A stretch of DNA of 64,000 bases. Origin: UBA11524 sp963590165 (GTDB lineage: Bacteria; Bacillota; Clostridia; Christensenellales; Aristaeellaceae). This document shows, piece after piece, positions 60,977-64,000 of the stretch; the stretch's first letter is position 1, and each line of letters opens with the position of its first letter. The position numbers and the translations under genes were made by a program. The DNA is taken from assembly GCA_963590165.1 (NCBI GenBank), contig CAVANO010000046.1, forward strand, positions 10,289-74,288, read 5' to 3'. The notes beneath the pieces are model-generated. The model made no database searches, was not told the origin of the DNA, and saw only the letters and a list, made by a program, of their open reading frames with translations.

Positions 60977-63786
60977 TGAGATTAAAAAAAGGAATGGCGC
61001 TTGTGACAGCGCTCTGTCTGCTGCTTTCCTGCACCGGCTTGGCCGAGGGCGGCAAGGAGGAGGTTATTTACGGTGTATTGGATGCAAACGGTCAGGTCGA
61101 TGGACTGTATGCCGTCAACATTTTTGAAGGCGGCGACATCGTGGATTATGGCGATTATTCGTCCGTACACGCCCTGAACACAGAGGATGAAATCACCTAT
61201 GCAGATGGCACAGTGAACTTTCACAGCGATGCGAAACGGGTGTATTATCAGGGAAATTTGAACACGAAGGAGCTGCCGTGGCTGTTTGAGGTGACCTATT
61301 ATCTGGATGGTCAGCAGATGGAGGCCGAAGCGCTGGCGGGGCAGAGCGGGCGAATCGAAATTGATTTGAGCATTCGGAAAAATCCTGCCGTGCAGGGCGA
61401 TTTTTTTGAAAGCCATGCCTTGCAGATTACACTGACGCTGGACACGGAAAAATGCCATGCGATTGAAGCGGACGGCGCAACGCGGGCGAATGTTGGCACG
61501 AACTGCCAATTAAGCTACATCGTGCTGCCGAACACGGAAAAAACTATTTCTGTTTTGACCGATGCAGAAAATTTTGAAATGGATGCCATTTCCATCAACG
61601 GCGTGCGGCTTTCGTTGGATATTGAGGTTAGCGACAGCGAGCTGACGGAGCAGACGGACAAGCTCATAGACGCGGGCAAGGAATTGGATGACGGTGCACA
61701 GGAGCTGTTAGACGGCGCGACAGAACTGCATGACCACAACACGGAATTGATGGATGGTGCAAAGCAACTTGTGGATGCCGTCTATGAAACCGCCAACGAC
61801 ACGCTGAAGGAGTCCGAGGAGGATTTTAATAAGCTTGGCATAACATTGAATACTTTAACCAGCGAAAATTATTCAGCAGAAATTGCTCGCCTGCAAAGCG
61901 AATTACTTGACAAAGTGGATGATTATGTCTATCGTCAGGCGGAGAGTCGTCTTGCAAGCGCGGTGGAAAGCGCCGCACTGGAACAGGTGGAGGAAGCTGT
62001 CAAGGAGGCTGCATTGCAGCAAGTGACGGACAAGGTGACTGCGGCAGCGCGGGAACAGGTACGCAGTCAGGTACTTGCAGGCGGCGAGGAACAGGTACGC
62101 GCTGCCGTGGTAGCTGCCGCGCGCCAGGAAGTGACTGCCCAAGTACAGGCGGGCGCTGAACAGGAAGTGCGTACACAGGTCGAGGCACAGGCTCGGCAGA
62201 CAGTGGAAAGCGCCATCCGCAACCCAAGCGAGGAAAAGATCAATACACAGGTCGAACAGCAGATGCAATCCGCCGAGGTACAGGCCGAAATCGATGCAGC
62301 AGTTGAGGAGCAACTTGCCTCTTCACAAGTACAGGCGCAGATTAACGCGCAGCTCATCGCTGTTGTGCGTCCGCAGGTTGAGCAAGCCGTTGAAAGTGAG
62401 GTACGCAGTCAGGTGACTGCTGCAGTGCGCGCACAGGTGCGTCAACAGGTGAGCAGCAGCGTGGAAACGGAAATCCGAAACGCAGTCAGGCAGGAAGTGT
62501 CAAAGCAGACAGAAGCATCGGAAGAGGCTGACAAACCCACCGAAGTGGAGACATCTGTGTTCGTTTCCGAAGAAGAAAATGCACTGGTTTCTTGGCTGCG
62601 CAGGCTGACTTCTCTGCGCATTTCAGTTGCCAGCGCGGAGGGGCTTACGGAGAACGATATCAATGCGATTGTCAGCACGCGCATGGCTTCCGCCGAGGTG
62701 CAGGCGAGGATTGATGCATTAACCGATGCCACCATGAATTCAGCAGACACACAGGCGACCATTGACGCAAAAACCGCTGAACAGATGCAAAGCAACGAAG
62801 TGCAGGGCATGATTGACACGCAGACTGCACAAAAAATCAGCGACCCGACTGTCCGCACACAGGCAGAAGAGGCGGCGCGTCAGGAAATTGAGACACAGGC
62901 AGAGGCAGCTGCACGGCAAAAAATACGCAATGCGATTTTGAATCTGTCGGACGATGAGGTGGAGGCACTGGTCAACCAACAAATGAAGACAGACGCTGTA
63001 CAGGCGCAAATCGAAAGCACCGTCACAGAGCAGATGAACAGCCAACAGGTGCAGAACATGATTGCGGCTGAAATTGAAACGCAGATGGCTGGCGACACCG
63101 TACAGCAAAAAATCGATGACGAAACCGCATCACAGCTAGCTTCGGCGGAGATCCAAACCCTACTGGAAAGCACGATTGAGCAGCAAATGCAGTCCGAAAG
63201 TGTGCAGCAGCTCATTCAGCAGAACATAGAGACACAGATGGCTTCTGATGCTGTGCAGAGCCTGATTGAACAGAATATTGAAGAGCAGATGGCTTCCGAC
63301 GAGATACGCGAGCGTATTGCGGAGGAAAAGGACAAGCAGCGCAGCGGCCAGGAATACCTGAGCAACGTGGCTAAAGCACTGGAGGAGAACGGCGAGAACG
63401 GCGAAGCATACCGAGCCTTGTCCGACTTGCGCGAAAAGCTGGACGATTTGCAGAAATTTTATGACGGCTTGCAGGATTATACGGACGGGGTCAGCGACCT
63501 TTTAGACGGCACACAGGAAATGAAAGACGGCACGAGCGATTTTTGCACGGAAACCGCAGATTTGAGCAGCACCGTGCAGGGAAAAATCGAGGACGTTATT
63601 GCCGAAAAAACTGGCGAGAAAGTGCCCAACGCTTCCTTCATCGATGCACGCAACGTCGATGTAAGTAGCGTCCTGTTCGTCATCACCATCCCGTCTATCC
63701 ATATCCAAACAGAGGAGCAAATGGACAATGCAGAGGAAACAACGGAAGAGGGCTTTTTTGAAAAACTGATAGAGCTGTTTAGGTAA
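60976..63786 (+). CDS. Large secreted, helix-rich accessory protein of the MMPL exporter
   Basis: Encodes 936 residues; start 60976 behind AGGAGGAGAA. The signal peptide has LLLSC (a lipobox-like end) or an LAEG cleavage. Residues about 25-205 form a beta-rich domain. From about 215 the text is helical with D-x-A/L-D-G-A repeats (DDGAQELLDGATEL), then over 400 residues of short alanine/glutamine/valine-rich units (AREQVRSQV, QAEIDAAVEEQLASSQVQAQ), and a second DG-repeat stretch near the end (LLDGTQEMKDGTSDF). It resembles the YhgE/Pip-like helical proteins that accompany MMPL transporters in Bacillota. No C-terminal membrane helix was found. Confidence 0.75.
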   Translation: MRLKKGMALVTALCLLLSCTGLAEGGKEEVIYGVLDANGQVDGLYAVNIFEGGDIVDYGDYSSVHALNTEDEITYADGTVNFHSDAKRVYYQGNLNTKELPWLFEVTYYLDGQQMEAEALAGQSGRIEIDLSIRKNPAVQGDFFESHALQITLTLDTEKCHAIEADGATRANVGTNCQLSYIVLPNTEKTISVLTDAENFEMDAISINGVRLSLDIEVSDSELTEQTDKLIDAGKELDDGAQELLDGATELHDHNTELMDGAKQLVDAVYETANDTLKESEEDFNKLGITLNTLTSENYSAEIARLQSELLDKVDDYVYRQAESRLASAVESAALEQVEEAVKEAALQQVTDKVTAAAREQVRSQVLAGGEEQVRAAVVAAARQEVTAQVQAGAEQEVRTQVEAQARQTVESAIRNPSEEKINTQVEQQMQSAEVQAEIDAAVEEQLASSQVQAQINAQLIAVVRPQVEQAVESEVRSQVTAAVRAQVRQQVSSSVETEIRNAVRQEVSKQTEASEEADKPTEVETSVFVSEEENALVSWLRRLTSLRISVASAEGLTENDINAIVSTRMASAEVQARIDALTDATMNSADTQATIDAKTAEQMQSNEVQGMIDTQTAQKISDPTVRTQAEEAARQEIETQAEAAARQKIRNAILNLSDDEVEALVNQQMKTDAVQAQIESTVTEQMNSQQVQNMIAAEIETQMAGDTVQQKIDDETASQLASAEIQTLLESTIEQQMQSESVQQLIQQNIETQMASDAVQSLIEQNIEEQMASDEIRERIAEEKDKQRSGQEYLSNVAKALEENGENGEAYRALSDLREKLDDLQKFYDGLQDYTDGVSDLLDGTQEMKDGTSDFCTETADLSSTVQGKIEDVIAEKTGEKVPNASFIDARNVDVSSVLFVITIPSIHIQTEEQMDNAEETTEEGFFEKLIELFR

Positions 63787-63927
63787 ACATGTCACATCTA
63801 TTTCAGATAGCAAGCTGAGCAGACCGGCAATGCATCCGCAAAAGCCGATGATCGAAAATATAAATGCGATGTTGTTGAGTATCCTTCCGGCTTTGGATAG
63901 TTTCTGAATGATATTGAGTGAGTTCAT
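63787..63927 (-). pseudogene. Truncated membrane-protein gene, N-terminal fragment
   Basis: A minus-strand start at 63927 has GGAAGGA in front and overlaps the stop of the upstream frame (ATGA). It opens with MNSLNIIQKLSKAGRILNNI and a membrane helix (IAFIFSIIGFCGCIAGLLSL), but similarity to a normal gene appears to end about 45 residues in, where it meets the end of the accessory-protein gene. The rest of the frame runs antisense to that gene. It is probably cut by the insertion of the exporter operon. Confidence 0.5.
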
Positions 63928-64000
63928 TGTAATTCCTTCCTCTTGGCAAAAAGCACGGTCTGCGCCTTCAGCGAGATTCTGACGACTTCATAGCCATAAC
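63924..64000 (-). CDS. C-terminal end of an unrecognised protein (partial)
   Basis: The minus-strand frame reads YGYEVVRISLKAQTVLFAKR, then KELQ and TGA, and overlaps the ATG of the next gene by ATGA. Only 24 residues are within the window, too few to name a family. Confidence 0.45.
   Translation of the reverse strand, partial: YGYEVVRISLKAQTVLFAKRKELQ

Overview
The window comes from a low-to-mid GC Bacillota genome, most likely a gut or rumen Clostridia member. The evidence is strong AGGAGG-type ribosome sites, Gram-positive two-component systems of the YesM/YesN and LytTR types, DppBCDF and LplBC-type importers, and surface proteins with InlB-type repeats and no outer-membrane genes. Several secreted proteins have a plain signal peptide ending in an A-x-A/LA-E-like site instead of a lipobox; Christensenellales-like Clostridia would fit, but that is a weak inference. 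No tRNA, rRNA or CRISPR array was seen.

Layout. (1) 1-7.1 kb, + strand: a family 5 solute-binding protein (cut by the window edge), DppB, DppC, DppD, DppF, a ChbG/YdjC-type sugar deacetylase and a cytoplasmic esterase, followed by a TetR regulator with its own promoter. (2) 8.0-8.5 kb: a decayed AAA-ATPase relic and a strong terminator. (3) 8.7-21.4 kb, +: a GH43 enzyme, then cassette A (secreted GH3, InlB-repeat/CBM-like protein with a broken N-terminus, small four-helix membrane protein, membrane-anchored GH3), then a GH2 enzyme. (4) 21.4-26.3 kb, +: a LytTR response regulator with a nonsense-interrupted GHKL kinase, then an intact YesM/YesN-type pair. (5) 26.4-42.2 kb, +: an Lpl-type sugar importer (binding protein and two permeases, no ATPase gene here) interleaved with two secreted esterases, then a beta-lactamase-fold hydrolase, GH120, GH43, GH78 and GH5. 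(6) 42.2-43.2 kb: a transposase relic and one copy of a ~118-bp repeat. (7) 43.2-56.5 kb, - strand: cassette B with the same four-gene order as A, then GH43, GH5 and an AraC regulator. (8) 56.5-57.8 kb: scrambled relics (Big_2 domain, oleate hydratase 5' end) and a second, inverted copy of the ~118-bp repeat. (9) 57.8-63.8 kb: a TetR regulator divergent from a small protein, an MMPL-type exporter and a large helical accessory protein, with a near-ideal operator palindrome between them.

Together this looks like a large plant-glycan utilisation region. Esterases remove acyl groups. Xylosidase, arabinofuranosidase, rhamnosidase, galactosidase and glucosidase-type enzymes trim a decorated hemicellulose or pectic/arabinogalactan glycan. 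Two kinds of ABC importer bring products in, and AraC and two-component regulators control it.

The most notable feature is a four-gene surface cassette (permuted GH3, InlB-repeat/CBM protein, four-helix membrane protein, tail-anchored permuted GH3) that occurs twice on opposite strands. Copy B lies in a block bracketed by inverted ~118-bp repeats. The small membrane protein keeps a very specific motif (SQLNxIANxxYxVDGxSF) in both copies. This suggests a conserved cell-surface glycan-processing unit that I cannot match to a named system.
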